From assembly GCA_016789125.1 (NCBI GenBank), contig JAEUNU010000115.1, positions 1 to 33,137 of the forward strand: a DNA stretch of 33,137 nucleotides, given 5' to 3'. The notes under the pieces were generated by a model, which saw only the letters and a program-made list of their open reading frames with translations, searched no databases and was not told where the DNA came from. The position numbers and the translations under genes are program-made. Positions 16,323 through 25,200 of this stretch are shown piece by piece. This DNA is from Zoogloea sp. (lineage in GTDB: Bacteria > Pseudomonadota > Gammaproteobacteria > Burkholderiales > Rhodocyclaceae). Every line of letters starts with the position of its first letter. Within the stretch, counting starts at the first letter, position 1.

Positions 16323-16688
16323 ATGTCAGTGGAATCAATCGTCCTGTTCGCCCACGGGGCACGGGACCCGGACTGGGCCCTGCCGGCCCAGCGCGTTGCT
16401 GCGGAGGTCCGACGGCTGCGTCCGGAGGCGAAGGTGACAGTCGCTTTTCTCGAGTTCATGGAACCCAATCTGGTGGATGCGGTGGACGAGGCCGCGCGCG
16501 CCGGGGCCGAATCGGTCCGGGTCGTGCCGCTGTTCCTGGCCCAGGGCGGGCACCTGAAACGGGATGTGCCGACGCTCATGGAAGAGGCGCGGCAGAAGCA
16601 CCCGGGCTGCCGTATCGAGCTGGTGTCGGCGGTTGGTGAGGACGATGGCGTCGTGCGCGCCATGGCCGCGTATTCGGCAGGAGCCTGA
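16323..16688 (+). CDS. short CbiX/SirB-like chelatase
   Basis: This 121-residue protein matches the small CbiX(S)/SirB single-domain class II chelatases, which insert cobalt or iron into sirohydrochlorin. The N-terminal IVLFAHGARDPDW carries the first active-site His and RVVPLFLAQGGHLKRDVP carries the second. Two copies would be needed for an active site, so it should act as a dimer. Start is ATG 16323 with GGAGAG (16311-16316) 6 nt upstream; an in-frame ATG at 16257 lacks this. The 174-bp divergent gap to the M23 gene holds two small hairpins (16235-16248 and a 6-bp TGCCCT/AGGGCA stem) but no cobalamin-riboswitch box. No other tetrapyrrole gene is nearby, so the true metal and substrate are uncertain. 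Confidence 0.85.
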   Translation: MSVESIVLFAHGARDPDWALPAQRVAAEVRRLRPEAKVTVAFLEFMEPNLVDAVDEAARAGAESVRVVPLFLAQGGHLKRDVPTLMEEARQKHPGCRIELVSAVGEDDGVVRAMAAYSAGA

Positions 16689-16689
16689 T

Positions 16690-17574
16690 ATGTCGGTCGC
16701 GGGGGGTTGGAGGCAAGAGGGCGAAGTGTCGATGGCGTGTCGTATCTGGCTGGTGGGAAGCGATCCGGTGCTGGGGGGCGAGCTCGAGGGCTGGCTGACG
16801 GCCGCCGGCTTCGTCTCCGAACGCCTCTCCCACGCGGAGGCGCTCACCCGTCTCGGTACGGCCCGGCCGCGGGTCGACCGGGTCGTGGTGGATGGCGGTT
16901 CCCATAGTGGCAGCCTTGAGCTCCTGCCCCATTTCCGCGCGGCCGGCGTGCCGGTGACCCTGCTGCTGGAAGCCGAGGATCTGCTGGCTGTCGAGCTGGG
17001 CCTGCAGCGCGGCGTGGCCGGCTTCCTGATCAAGCCCTTCGGGCCGCGTGCCCTGGAGGCGGCGCTGGCCATGCCGGCCAGCGAGCTGTCGGCCCCGTCG
17101 GGTGGCTATTTCCCCTTCCGTACCCTCGAGGACGTCACCGGTCTGTCGCAGCTCGTGGCGGGCCTGTGCCCCGAGTCCGAGATGGTGCAGATCGCCCTGT
17201 CGGAGCTGATGCTCAATGCCGTCGAGCACGGCAACCTCGGCCTCGGCTTCGTCCGCAAGGGCGAGTTGATGAGCTGCGGCGCCTGGCGCAACGAGGTCGA
17301 ACGCCTGCTCGACCTGCCCGAGCACCTGGGGCGCTTCGCCTTCCTGCGGGTCGAGTGCCGGCCGCGGGAGATCCGCTTCCTGATCCGCGATCAGGGCGAT
17401 GGCTTCAACCCTGAGCCCTACATGCAGCTCAACCCGCTGCGCTCCGTCGAGCCCCACGGGCGCGGCATCGCGATCGCGCGGATGCTGGCCTTTCCCGACC
17501 TGGTGTTCCTCGACGGTGGGCGCTGCGTCGAGGGTGTCGTGCGCCGCGAGGCACACCTCAACCTCGCCGCCTGA
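16690..17574 (+). CDS. degenerate receiver - RsbW-like ATPase fusion
   Basis: This 294-residue protein has an N-terminal response-regulator-like domain (about 17-130) and a C-terminal anti-sigma-type HATPase (about 145-290). In the receiver the acidic pair is lost (LVGSDP instead of VVDDEP), while the presumed phospho-Asp (Asp68, VVVDGG) and the conserved Lys115 (LIKPF) remain, so ordinary phosphorylation is doubtful. The ATPase has the N box LSELMLNAVEHGNLG, the G1 box IRDQGDGFNP and the G2 box PHGRGIAIAR. It should act as a protein serine kinase or anti-sigma-like binder in partner switching. It is a paralogue of the gene at 25648. The start ATG lies one base after the cbiX stop with CAGGAG upstream; an ATG at 16732 is an alternative. 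The likely target STAS protein is not in the window. Confidence 0.82.
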   Translation: MSVAGGWRQEGEVSMACRIWLVGSDPVLGGELEGWLTAAGFVSERLSHAEALTRLGTARPRVDRVVVDGGSHSGSLELLPHFRAAGVPVTLLLEAEDLLAVELGLQRGVAGFLIKPFGPRALEAALAMPASELSAPSGGYFPFRTLEDVTGLSQLVAGLCPESEMVQIALSELMLNAVEHGNLGLGFVRKGELMSCGAWRNEVERLLDLPEHLGRFAFLRVECRPREIRFLIRDQGDGFNPEPYMQLNPLRSVEPHGRGIAIARMLAFPDLVFLDGGRCVEGVVRREAHLNLAA

Positions 17575-17601
17575 TCTGCCGCGGGCGAGAGCCCGCCTGC
17601 C

Positions 17602-17629
17602 TTGACGGCTCATAATATAAGTGTATTCT
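17602..17629 (+). promoter_or_regulatory. predicted promoter of the RND efflux operon
   Basis: TTGACG (17602-17607) as -35 and TATTCT (17624-17629) as -10 are 16 bp apart. The -10 lies at the centre of the palindrome. Transcription would begin near 17636, at or next to the ATG, which has no Shine-Dalgarno upstream; the mRNA may therefore be leaderless. Confidence 0.5.
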
Positions 17630-17643
17630 TATATTATGAGCCG
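17606..17643. promoter_or_regulatory. perfect 16-bp inverted repeat (operator) overlapping the RND start codon
   Basis: CGGCTCATAATATAAG (17606-17621) and CTTATATTATGAGCCG (17628-17643) are exact reverse complements around the 6-bp spacer TGTATT. The AT-rich core stands out in GC-rich DNA. The right arm contains the ATG of the adaptor gene. The position over the promoter and start codon, and the symmetry, fit the binding site of a dimeric repressor such as a TetR- or ArsR/SmtB-type regulator. No regulator gene is adjacent, so the regulator family is an inference. Confidence 0.72.
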
Positions 17644-18691
17644 ATATACCTTGCACGCCCGTTCGGGCCTTCTGATTGCCGGGCTGCTCCTACTGCCTGC
17701 CGCGCTCCTTGCGGCAGACGGGGATGCGGTCGTTCCCACCGTCAAGATCGAGCCCCAGCTGCGGGCGCGCAGCCATGCCAGCGAGGCCACCATCGAGGCC
17801 GTGCGCCAGGCCACCGTTGCGGCGCAGGTGCAGGGGCGGGTGCTGGAGGCGCGGGCGGATGCCGGCGCGCGGGTGCGCCAGGGCGACGTGCTGATGCGCA
17901 TCGACACCCGCGAGGCCGACCAGGCCGTGGCGGCGGCGACAGCCAATGTCGCGGCCGCCCAGGCGCGGCTGGTGGATGCCCGCGCGGCCCTCGAGCGCAC
18001 GCGCAGCCTGCGGGCGCGCAACTTCATCAGCGCGGCGGCCCTCGACCAGGCCCAGGCGGCCTTCGATGCGGCCCGGGCCCAGCACGCCGCAGCGGAAGCC
18101 GGGCGCGCCCAGGCGGACGCCTCGCGCGGTTTGGCGACGGTCACCTCGCCCCTCAGCGGGGTGGTCGCCCAGCGCCTCACCGAGCCGGGCGAGATGGCCC
18201 AGCCCGGGCGGCCGCTGATGCTGATCTACGAACCCGGCGCGCTCCGCGCGGTAGCCGATGTGCCCCAGCAGCAGCTCGCCAGCCTCGGCCGCGGGCCGCT
18301 GCAGGCGAAGGTGGAGTTTCCGGAAAGCGGGCGCTGGCTGGACGCGGCCTCGGTCACCGTGCTGCCGGCGGCCGATCCGCGCACCCACACCGCCCGCGTG
18401 CGCGTCACGCTGCCTGCCGACGCGGCCGGCGTGGTGCCGGGGATGGCGGCACGGGTGCATTTCGTGGTGGGCTCGGCGCCTCGCCTGACGGTGCCCGCCG
18501 CCGCCGTGCTGCGGCGTGGGGAGGTGACCGGCGTGTATGTGGCGGACGGCAAGGGTGGTTTCAGCCTGCGCCAGCTGCGGGTCGGCAGCACGCTGGACGA
18601 CGCCTCGGTAGAGGTGCTGGCAGGCCTGTCCGGCGGCGAGACCATCGCCCTAGACCCGGTTCGCGCCGGCCTCGTCCGACGGAAGCCCTGA
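17636..18691 (+). CDS. RND efflux periplasmic adaptor (membrane fusion protein)
   Basis: This 351-residue protein links an inner-membrane RND pump to an outer-membrane channel. The N-terminus is a signal peptide (about residues 12-28, LLIAGLLLLPAALLAA). Next comes a split lipoyl/barrel-sandwich domain (ATVAAQVQGRVLEARADAGARVRQGDVLMRIDT; the second half TVTSPLSGVVAQRLTEPGEMAQPGRPL). Between the halves is an Ala-rich alpha-helical hairpin (AAATANVAAAQARLVDARAALERTRSL and on). The C-terminal part holds beta-barrel and membrane-proximal segments (VVPGMAARVHF, LTVPAAAVLRRGEVTGVYV). The ATG at 17636 sits inside the inverted repeat; a GTG at 17621 would add five residues. The pump gene follows after 3 bp. 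Confidence 0.9.
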   Translation: MSRYTLHARSGLLIAGLLLLPAALLAADGDAVVPTVKIEPQLRARSHASEATIEAVRQATVAAQVQGRVLEARADAGARVRQGDVLMRIDTREADQAVAAATANVAAAQARLVDARAALERTRSLRARNFISAAALDQAQAAFDAARAQHAAAEAGRAQADASRGLATVTSPLSGVVAQRLTEPGEMAQPGRPLMLIYEPGALRAVADVPQQQLASLGRGPLQAKVEFPESGRWLDAASVTVLPAADPRTHTARVRVTLPADAAGVVPGMAARVHFVVGSAPRLTVPAAAVLRRGEVTGVYVADGKGGFSLRQLRVGSTLDDASVEVLAGLSGGETIALDPVRAGLVRRKP

Positions 18692-18694
18692 GCC

Positions 18695-21600
18695 ATGGGG
18701 ATCTCCGGACGTATCGCAGCGCTGTTCCAGCAGAACGCGCTGACGCCCCTTCTGGCCCTGGTGCTGATGCTCCTCGGCGTGTTTGCCACCCTCGTCACGC
18801 CCAAGGAGGAAGAGCCCCAGATCGATGTGACGATGGCCGACGTGATGGTGGCCTTCCCCGGCGCCTCCGCCAAGGATGTCGAGTCGCTGGTGGCGCGGCC
18901 GGCAGAGCAGGTGCTGTCGCGCATCGCCGGCATGGACCACGTGTATTCGGTGTCGCGCCCGGGGATGGCGGTGATCACCGTGCAGTTCAAGGTGGGCGTC
19001 AAGAACCAGGACGCCATCGTGCGCCTCTACGACACCATCCACAGCAACCAGGACTGGCTGTCGCCCCAGTTGGGCGTGCAGCCGCCCGTCGTCAAGCCGA
19101 AGGGCATCGACGATGTGCCGGTGGTGGCCCTGACCTTGTGGACCCGCGATCCGGCCCGTTCGGCCTTCGAGCTGCAGCAGGTCGGGCGGGCGGTGGAGCT
19201 CGAACTCAAGCGCGTCAAGGGCACCCGCGACGTGGCCACCATTGGCGGCCCGGGCCACGTGATGCGCGTGCTGATGGACCCGGGCCGGATGAACGCCTTC
19301 GGCGTCACGCCCCAGGATCTGAAGGGTGCGCTGCTGCTTGCCAACGCCTCCCAGCCCAGCGGCACGCTGACCCGTGACAATCGCGAGGTGCTGGTGCAGA
19401 CCGGCACCTACATCGCCAGTGCCGACGACGTGCGGAAGCTGGTGGTGGGTGTTTCGGGCGGCAAGCCGGTGTATCTGGCCGACGTGGCGGATGTGCTCGA
19501 CGGCCCGGACCAGCCCTCGCGCTTCGTCTGGCACGGGCTAGGCAAGGCTAGCGCCGGCGCGGCGGAGGCCGGCGGTGAGCGCTTTCCGGCGGTCACCCTG
19601 TCGATCTCCAAGAAGCCCGGCGAGAACGCTGCCGACGTGGCCGACGGGGTGATCCGCCGCATCGAGGCGCTGAAGGGCAGCATCGTGCCCGAGGGCGTCG
19701 AGGTGACGGTGACCCGCAACTACGGCGCCACCGCCACCGAGAAGGCCGACAAGCTGATCGGCAAGCTGGTCTTCGCCACGTCTGCGGTGGTGCTGCTGGT
19801 GTTCTTTGCCCTCGGCAAGCGCGAGGCGGTGATCGTCGGCGCCGCGGTTACCTTGACGCTGGCGGCCACCTTGTTTGCGTCGTGGGCGTGGGGCTTCACG
19901 CTCAACCGGGTGAGCCTGTTCGCGCTGATTTTCTCGATCGGCATCCTGGTGGACGACGCCATCGTGGTGGTCGAGAACATCCACCGCTGGCATCTCCTCG
20001 AGCCCGACAAGCCGCTGTGGCAGCTGATCCCCAGGGCCGTCGACGAGGTGGGCGGGCCGACCATCCTGGCCACCTTCACGGTGATCGCGGCGCTGTTGCC
20101 GATGGCCTTCGTGAGCGGCCTGATGGGCCCCTACATGAGCCCGATCCCGATCAACTCGTCGATGGGCATGTTCATCTCGCTGGCGGTGGCCTTCGTCGTG
20201 ACGCCGTGGCTGGCTGGCAAGCTCATGACGGGGCAGGCCCACGGGAGCGCCGGGCACGGGCCGGACAAGCTGACTACGCGGCTCGAGGCGCTGTTCCGCC
20301 GCATCATGACGCCGCTGCTCGACCCCCACACCGGCGGCCGGGCGCGGGCCAAGCTGTGGTTTGGCGTGGTGCTGGCGATTGCGCTGTCGGTATCGCTGGC
20401 GGTGGTGCAGCTGGTGGTGCTCAAGATGCTGCCCTTCGACAACAAGAGCGAGTTCCAGGTGGTGCTCGACATGCCGGTCGGCACGCCCGTCGAGACCACC
20501 GCCGAGGTGCTGCGCGAGATCGGCGACGAGCTGTCCCAGGTGCCCGAGGTGACCGACTTCCAGGCCTACGCCGGCACGGCCGCGCCGATCAATTTCAACG
20601 GTCTGGTGCGCCAGTATTACCTGCGCGCCCAGCCCGAGATGGGCGACATCCAGGTGAACCTGGTCGGCAAGCACGAACGCAGCCGCAAGAGCCACGAGAT
20701 CGCGGTGGCGGTGCGGGATGCGGTGGCGGCCATCGCCAGGAAACACGGCGGCAATGCCAAGGTGGTGGAAGTGCCGCCGGGCCCGCCGGTGCTCTCGCCC
20801 ATCGTCGCCGAGGTGTACGGCCCTGACTACGCCGGCCAGGTGGCGGTGGCCGGCAAGCTGCGCGCGGCCTTCGAGGCGACGTCCGACATCGTGGGCGTGG
20901 ACGACACCGTGGACGAAGAGGCGCCCAAGCTGGTGCTGCGCGTCAATCAAGCCAAGGCGGCCCAGCTCGGGGTGGCCCAGGCCGACATCGTCGAGGTGGT
21001 CCGCCTCGGCCTCGGCGGCGAGAACGTCACCCCGGTGCATGGCAGCGACAACAAGTATGAAATCCCGGTGCGCCTCACGCTGCCGGCCGAGCGCCTGGGC
21101 AGCATCGACACCCTGCTGCAGATGAAGGTGCGTGCCCGTGGCGCCGAGGCGGGCGGGGCGCTGGTACCGGTGTCCGACCTGGTGCAAGTGATCCCGACCC
21201 GGCGCGAGCAGGTGATCTACCACAAGGATCTGCTGCCGGTGGTGTACGTGACCGGCGACATGGGCGGGCGGCTCGATTCGCCCCTCTACGGCATGTTCGA
21301 CATCCGCAGCAAGGTGAAGGACCTGCCGCTGGTCGGCGAACGGCTGGCGGGCACGCTGGACGAGTGGTTCATCCACCAGCCCGACGACCCCTACGCCGGC
21401 TACGCGATCAAGTGGGACGGCGAGTGGCAGATCACCTACGAAACCTTCCGCGACATGGGCGCCGCCTACGCGGTGGGCCTGGTGCTGATCTACGTGCTGG
21501 TGGTGGCGCAGTTCCGCAGTTATCTGGTGCCGCTCATCATCATGGCGCCGATCCCGCTGACGATCATCGGCGTGATGCCCGGCCACGCGCTGCTGGGGAG

Positions 21601-21949
21601 CCAGTTCACCGCCACCAGCATGATCGGGATGATCGCCCTGGCCGGCATCATCGTGCGTAACTCGATCCTGCTGGTGGATTTCATCGACCAGCAGGTGGCG
21701 GCGGGTACGAGCCTCGCCGAGGCCACCATCCACGCCGCCGCGGTGCGTGCCAAGCCGATCGGCCTGACCGGCCTGGCGGCGATGATCGGCGCGGTGTTCA
21801 TCCTCGACGACCCGATCTTCAACGGGCTGGCGATCAGCCTGATCTTCGGCGTGCTGGTGTCCACCCTCCTCACGCTCGTCGTGATCCCGGTTCTCTACTA
21901 CGCGGCCACCCACCGGCGCGCCGCGGCCCACAACGGAGCGCAATCATGA
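18695..21949 (+). CDS. RND efflux pump permease
   Basis: This 1084-residue inner-membrane proton antiporter is of the AcrB/HAE-1-like superfamily. It shows the typical duplicated layout: TM1 near residue 15-35 followed by a large periplasmic loop (EEEPQIDVTMADVMVAFPGASAKDVE), a TM cluster near 340-520, a second periplasmic loop, and a final TM cluster near 915-1075. The proton-relay aspartates are present in TM4, SIGILVDDAIVVVENIHRW near 430. The spacing to the adaptor (3 bp) and the 4-bp overlap with the next gene indicate one operon. No outer-membrane factor gene is present, so the pump likely uses a TolC-like protein encoded elsewhere. Substrate cannot be deduced. Confidence 0.94.
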   Translation: MGISGRIAALFQQNALTPLLALVLMLLGVFATLVTPKEEEPQIDVTMADVMVAFPGASAKDVESLVARPAEQVLSRIAGMDHVYSVSRPGMAVITVQFKVGVKNQDAIVRLYDTIHSNQDWLSPQLGVQPPVVKPKGIDDVPVVALTLWTRDPARSAFELQQVGRAVELELKRVKGTRDVATIGGPGHVMRVLMDPGRMNAFGVTPQDLKGALLLANASQPSGTLTRDNREVLVQTGTYIASADDVRKLVVGVSGGKPVYLADVADVLDGPDQPSRFVWHGLGKASAGAAEAGGERFPAVTLSISKKPGENAADVADGVIRRIEALKGSIVPEGVEVTVTRNYGATATEKADKLIGKLVFATSAVVLLVFFALGKREAVIVGAAVTLTLAATLFASWAWGFTLNRVSLFALIFSIGILVDDAIVVVENIHRWHLLEPDKPLWQLIPRAVDEVGGPTILATFTVIAALLPMAFVSGLMGPYMSPIPINSSMGMFISLAVAFVVTPWLAGKLMTGQAHGSAGHGPDKLTTRLEALFRRIMTPLLDPHTGGRARAKLWFGVVLAIALSVSLAVVQLVVLKMLPFDNKSEFQVVLDMPVGTPVETTAEVLREIGDELSQVPEVTDFQAYAGTAAPINFNGLVRQYYLRAQPEMGDIQVNLVGKHERSRKSHEIAVAVRDAVAAIARKHGGNAKVVEVPPGPPVLSPIVAEVYGPDYAGQVAVAGKLRAAFEATSDIVGVDDTVDEEAPKLVLRVNQAKAAQLGVAQADIVEVVRLGLGGENVTPVHGSDNKYEIPVRLTLPAERLGSIDTLLQMKVRARGAEAGGALVPVSDLVQVIPTRREQVIYHKDLLPVVYVTGDMGGRLDSPLYGMFDIRSKVKDLPLVGERLAGTLDEWFIHQPDDPYAGYAIKWDGEWQITYETFRDMGAAYAVGLVLIYVLVVAQFRSYLVPLIIMAPIPLTIIGVMPGHALLGSQFTATSMIGMIALAGIIVRNSILLVDFIDQQVAAGTSLAEATIHAAAVRAKPIGLTGLAAMIGAVFILDDPIFNGLAISLIFGVLVSTLLTLVVIPVLYYAATHRRAAAHNGAQS

Positions 21950-22170
21950 GCCTCACCGTCAACCAGTTTGTCCGCATCTTTGCCGGCGCCTTCGTGTTGA
22001 TCTCCCTGGCCCTCGGCGTTGAAGGCAGTCCGCTCTTCGTGAGCCGCAATTTCCTGTGGTTCACGGCCTTCGTGGGGGCCAATCTCTTTCAGAGCGGCTT
22101 CACGCGCTTCTGCCCGCTGGAGAATATCCTGCGTAAATGTGGCGTGAAGGACAGCGCAGGCTGCGCCTGA
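21946..22170 (+). CDS. small DUF2892 / YgaP-type membrane protein
   Basis: This 74-residue protein has two hydrophobic segments (about residues 9-25 and 32-50) and the family-typical end FTRFCPLENILRKCGVK with a conserved Cys-Pro-Leu. It matches the DUF2892 fold seen as the transmembrane domain of the rhodanese YgaP, often near sulfur-related genes. The ATG overlaps the pump stop (ATGA), so it is the third gene of the efflux operon. Its two membrane-edge cysteines near the C-terminus (CPL and KCG) and a third at CA could be redox-active. Function is unknown; a link to sulfide or persulfide stress is only suggested by family context. Confidence 0.85.
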   Translation: MSLTVNQFVRIFAGAFVLISLALGVEGSPLFVSRNFLWFTAFVGANLFQSGFTRFCPLENILRKCGVKDSAGCA

Positions 22171-22237
22171 CTTTCGGGGGCTGACAAAGCCGGGGTTCGT
22201 CCCTCAAGCTTTGTGGCGGCGGGCCGTTCACGCCGGG

Positions 22238-25200
22238 ATGAACCCGCGCCCCGCCATCTTTCAGGAGGCCCGTCCCGCATCCGGGCTGGGCGGTGGGGTT
22301 TGTGCGGTCGGGACACGCTGGTTCGCGGTAGCGCTGACGCTGGGTTTGCTGGCCACGCTGGCGGGCTGGCTCTCCCTGCGCGAGAACGAGAGCCGCCTCG
22401 AGTCGGCCTATCACGAGGCTGCCGCAGACCGGCTGCTGCAGCAGGTGAATGAGCGCTTCGGCAAGGTCGACCTGATCCTCCGCGGCGTGGCCGGCCTGTT
22501 CAGCGCCCAGAATCTGGTCGAGCGGCGCGAGTTCGAGGACTACGTAGCCGGCCTGCGGCCGATCGATGCGTTGCCCGAGGTGGTCGGAATTGGCTTTCTG
22601 CGCCGTGTCGAAACGGCCCGGGTCGATGCCATCGAGACACTGTTGTCGGCGGCCTACGAGCGTGAGGTGCGTATCGTGCCTGTGCCCGACCCGGCACGGG
22701 CAGCGGTCATCTTTCCCGTCAATTACATCTGGCCCCAGTCGCCGCGAACCCTCGGGTCCATCGGTTACGATGGTTATGGCGACGCCCTCCGGCGGCCGGC
22801 CATGGACGAGGCCCTGCGCTCCGACCGGCTGGCAATGACCGGGCCTCTCGATCTCGCGGCGCGGGATGCCGGCCCGTCGGCCCGCGGCGTGATCCTCTAC
22901 CGCAAGGCGCTGCTGGCCGAGGAGGGGAGCGAGGCGGAAGCGCCCTACGGGATGGTGGCGGTCGGCCTCCAGCTGAAGGCGCTGTTCGACACCCTGAGCC
23001 ACGACGTGGTCCCGGGCTATGGCCTGCGCTTCGACGACGTGAGCAGCGGGCAGCCCGAGCGGCTCTATGCCACCGAGGGCCTGTCGGATGCCGGGCCCGC
23101 GGCGCTGCACCGCGAGTGGCGCTTCGGTGGCCGGGTGTGGGCCGTGTCCATCTCGCCGCCGCCGCCTTCCGGCCAGCTCGCCGCGTCCACCCTGGCCGCC
23201 GGCGGTGGTCTGCTGGCGTCGGCCTTGCTGGCCTTCCTTGTGGGCAACCTGTCGGGGCAGCAGAAGCGGGCCGAGCAGATCGCCGAGACGATGACCGCTG
23301 ACCTGCGGCGCAGCGAGAAGCGCTTCGAGCTCGCGGTGTCGGCCACGGACGAGGGGATCTGGGAGTGGGAACACGCTGCGGGCGGCCATTCGCTTTATCT
23401 TTCACCGCGCTGCGAGCAGCTGCTCGGCTACGCCGTGGGCAGCTTGCCGCGCAGCCTGAAGGGAATCCTCCGCATGGTGAGCGGGGGCGCACGCGCTGAG
23501 CTCGTGGCCGCGCTGCGCGCCCATCTCCGTCAGGGAGCCGCCCTGGACTGCGAGCTCGCGCTGCGCCGGGGTGACGGCACGCCGGCCTGGTTTCACCTGG
23601 TGGGGCGGACCGAGTTCGATGCCGCGGGCCGGCCACACCGCACCGCCGGCGCGGTGTCCGACGTGACCAGCCTGCGCCGTGCCCGCCAGGAGGTGTCGGA
23701 CTCCCACGCCCGGCTCGATTCCCTGTATCGCAACGCCTCCATCGGGATGGCGCTGGTGGATGCGGAGGGCCGCTACCTGCAGGCGAATGCCGAATTCTGC
23801 CGTATCACCGGTTATCCCGAGGAGGTGCTGTGCAGCGCCGGCTGCCCGCAGCTCACTCCGCCGGAGTTCGCCCTGCAGGACGCGCAGGCGGTGGTCGCGG
23901 CCTCCCTGGGCGAGCGGATGGGGGCTTACGAGAAGGAATACGTCCGCCAGAGCGGCGAGCGGGTGCCCGTCGTGGTGACGACCGCCGCGGTGGGGGGCAG
24001 CGAGTCGGGGCACCGCTGGGTGCTCGCCGAGGACGTGAGCGCCCGCAGGGCCGAGCAGCGGGCGATCCGCGAGGCCAACGCGACCAATGAATCGCTCATC
24101 GCGGCGATGCCCGACATGCTCTTCCAGCTCGACGGCGAGCTGCGCATCGTGCGCCATCACGCGGCCAGTGCCGGCGATCTGGCGATGCCGCCTTCGAGCT
24201 TTCTGGGGCGGCGTCTCGACGAGGTCATGTCGGCCGATACCGCCCGCCGGTTTGGCGCTGCCGCGCTGGCCGCCGCGCGCAGCGGGGGCATTCAGCGCGT
24301 CGAGTATTCCTCGGCCCGGCACGGCAGCCAGCGGCATTTCGAGGCCCGCCTGGGGGCGATCCGCACCGGCGGCACCCTGCTCGTGCTGCGGGACGTGACC
24401 GAGCTGAAGGACGCGGAGCTCGCCCTCCGCGAGAGCGAGGCCCGCTGGCAGTTTGCCCTCGATGGCGCCGGCGACGGGGTGTGGGACTGGAGCATCGCTA
24501 CGGGGCGGGTGTTCCGCTCGAGGCGCTGGTTGACGATGCTGGGCTTCGAGCCGGGCGAGCTGCCGGAGCACATCGACGCGTGGGCGGCCCGCGTCCATCC
24601 GGACGATCTGCCGGGGGCGCTGGCTGCCGAGGATGAGCACCTGCGGGGTGAGTCGCCGAGCTACGTGCGGGAAGTGCGCATGCGCTGCAAGGATGGGCGC
24701 TACAAGTGGATCCTGGCGCGGGGCCTGGTGGTCGAACGCGACGCCGACGGCAATCCCCTGCGTATGATCGGCACCCACACCGACATCGATGAGGCCAAGG
24801 CCCGCGAAGCCCAGATCCTCGACCACAACCTCAACCTGGCCACCCTCGTCGAGGCCCGCACCCACGACCTGCTGATGGCCAAGGAGGCGGCCGAGGCGGC
24901 CAACGAGGCCAAGTCGGTGTTTCTGGCCAACATGTCCCACGAGCTGCGCACGCCGATGCACGGCGTGCTCAGCTACGCCCGGCTCGGCGAGTCGCGGGTG
25001 GCCACCGCAGGCCATGAAAAGCTGAGGGGGTATTTCCAGCGCATCCTCGCCAGCGGCGACCGGCTGATGCTGCTGCTCAACGATCTTCTTGATCTGTCGA
25101 AATGCGAAGCCGGGCGGATGGTGCTTAACATGGGTGTCGTGCGCGTGGAGGTGCTCGCCCGCGAGATCCTCGGCGAGTTCGACGTCCTGCTCCAGTCCCG

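Noticed and set aside
19538-21943. Long minus-strand open frame (about 800 codons) opposite the RND pump gene
   Set aside because: It is His/Arg/Gln-rich with no recognisable domain and exists because high-GC third positions leave antisense stops rare; the pump on the plus strand has full family motifs.
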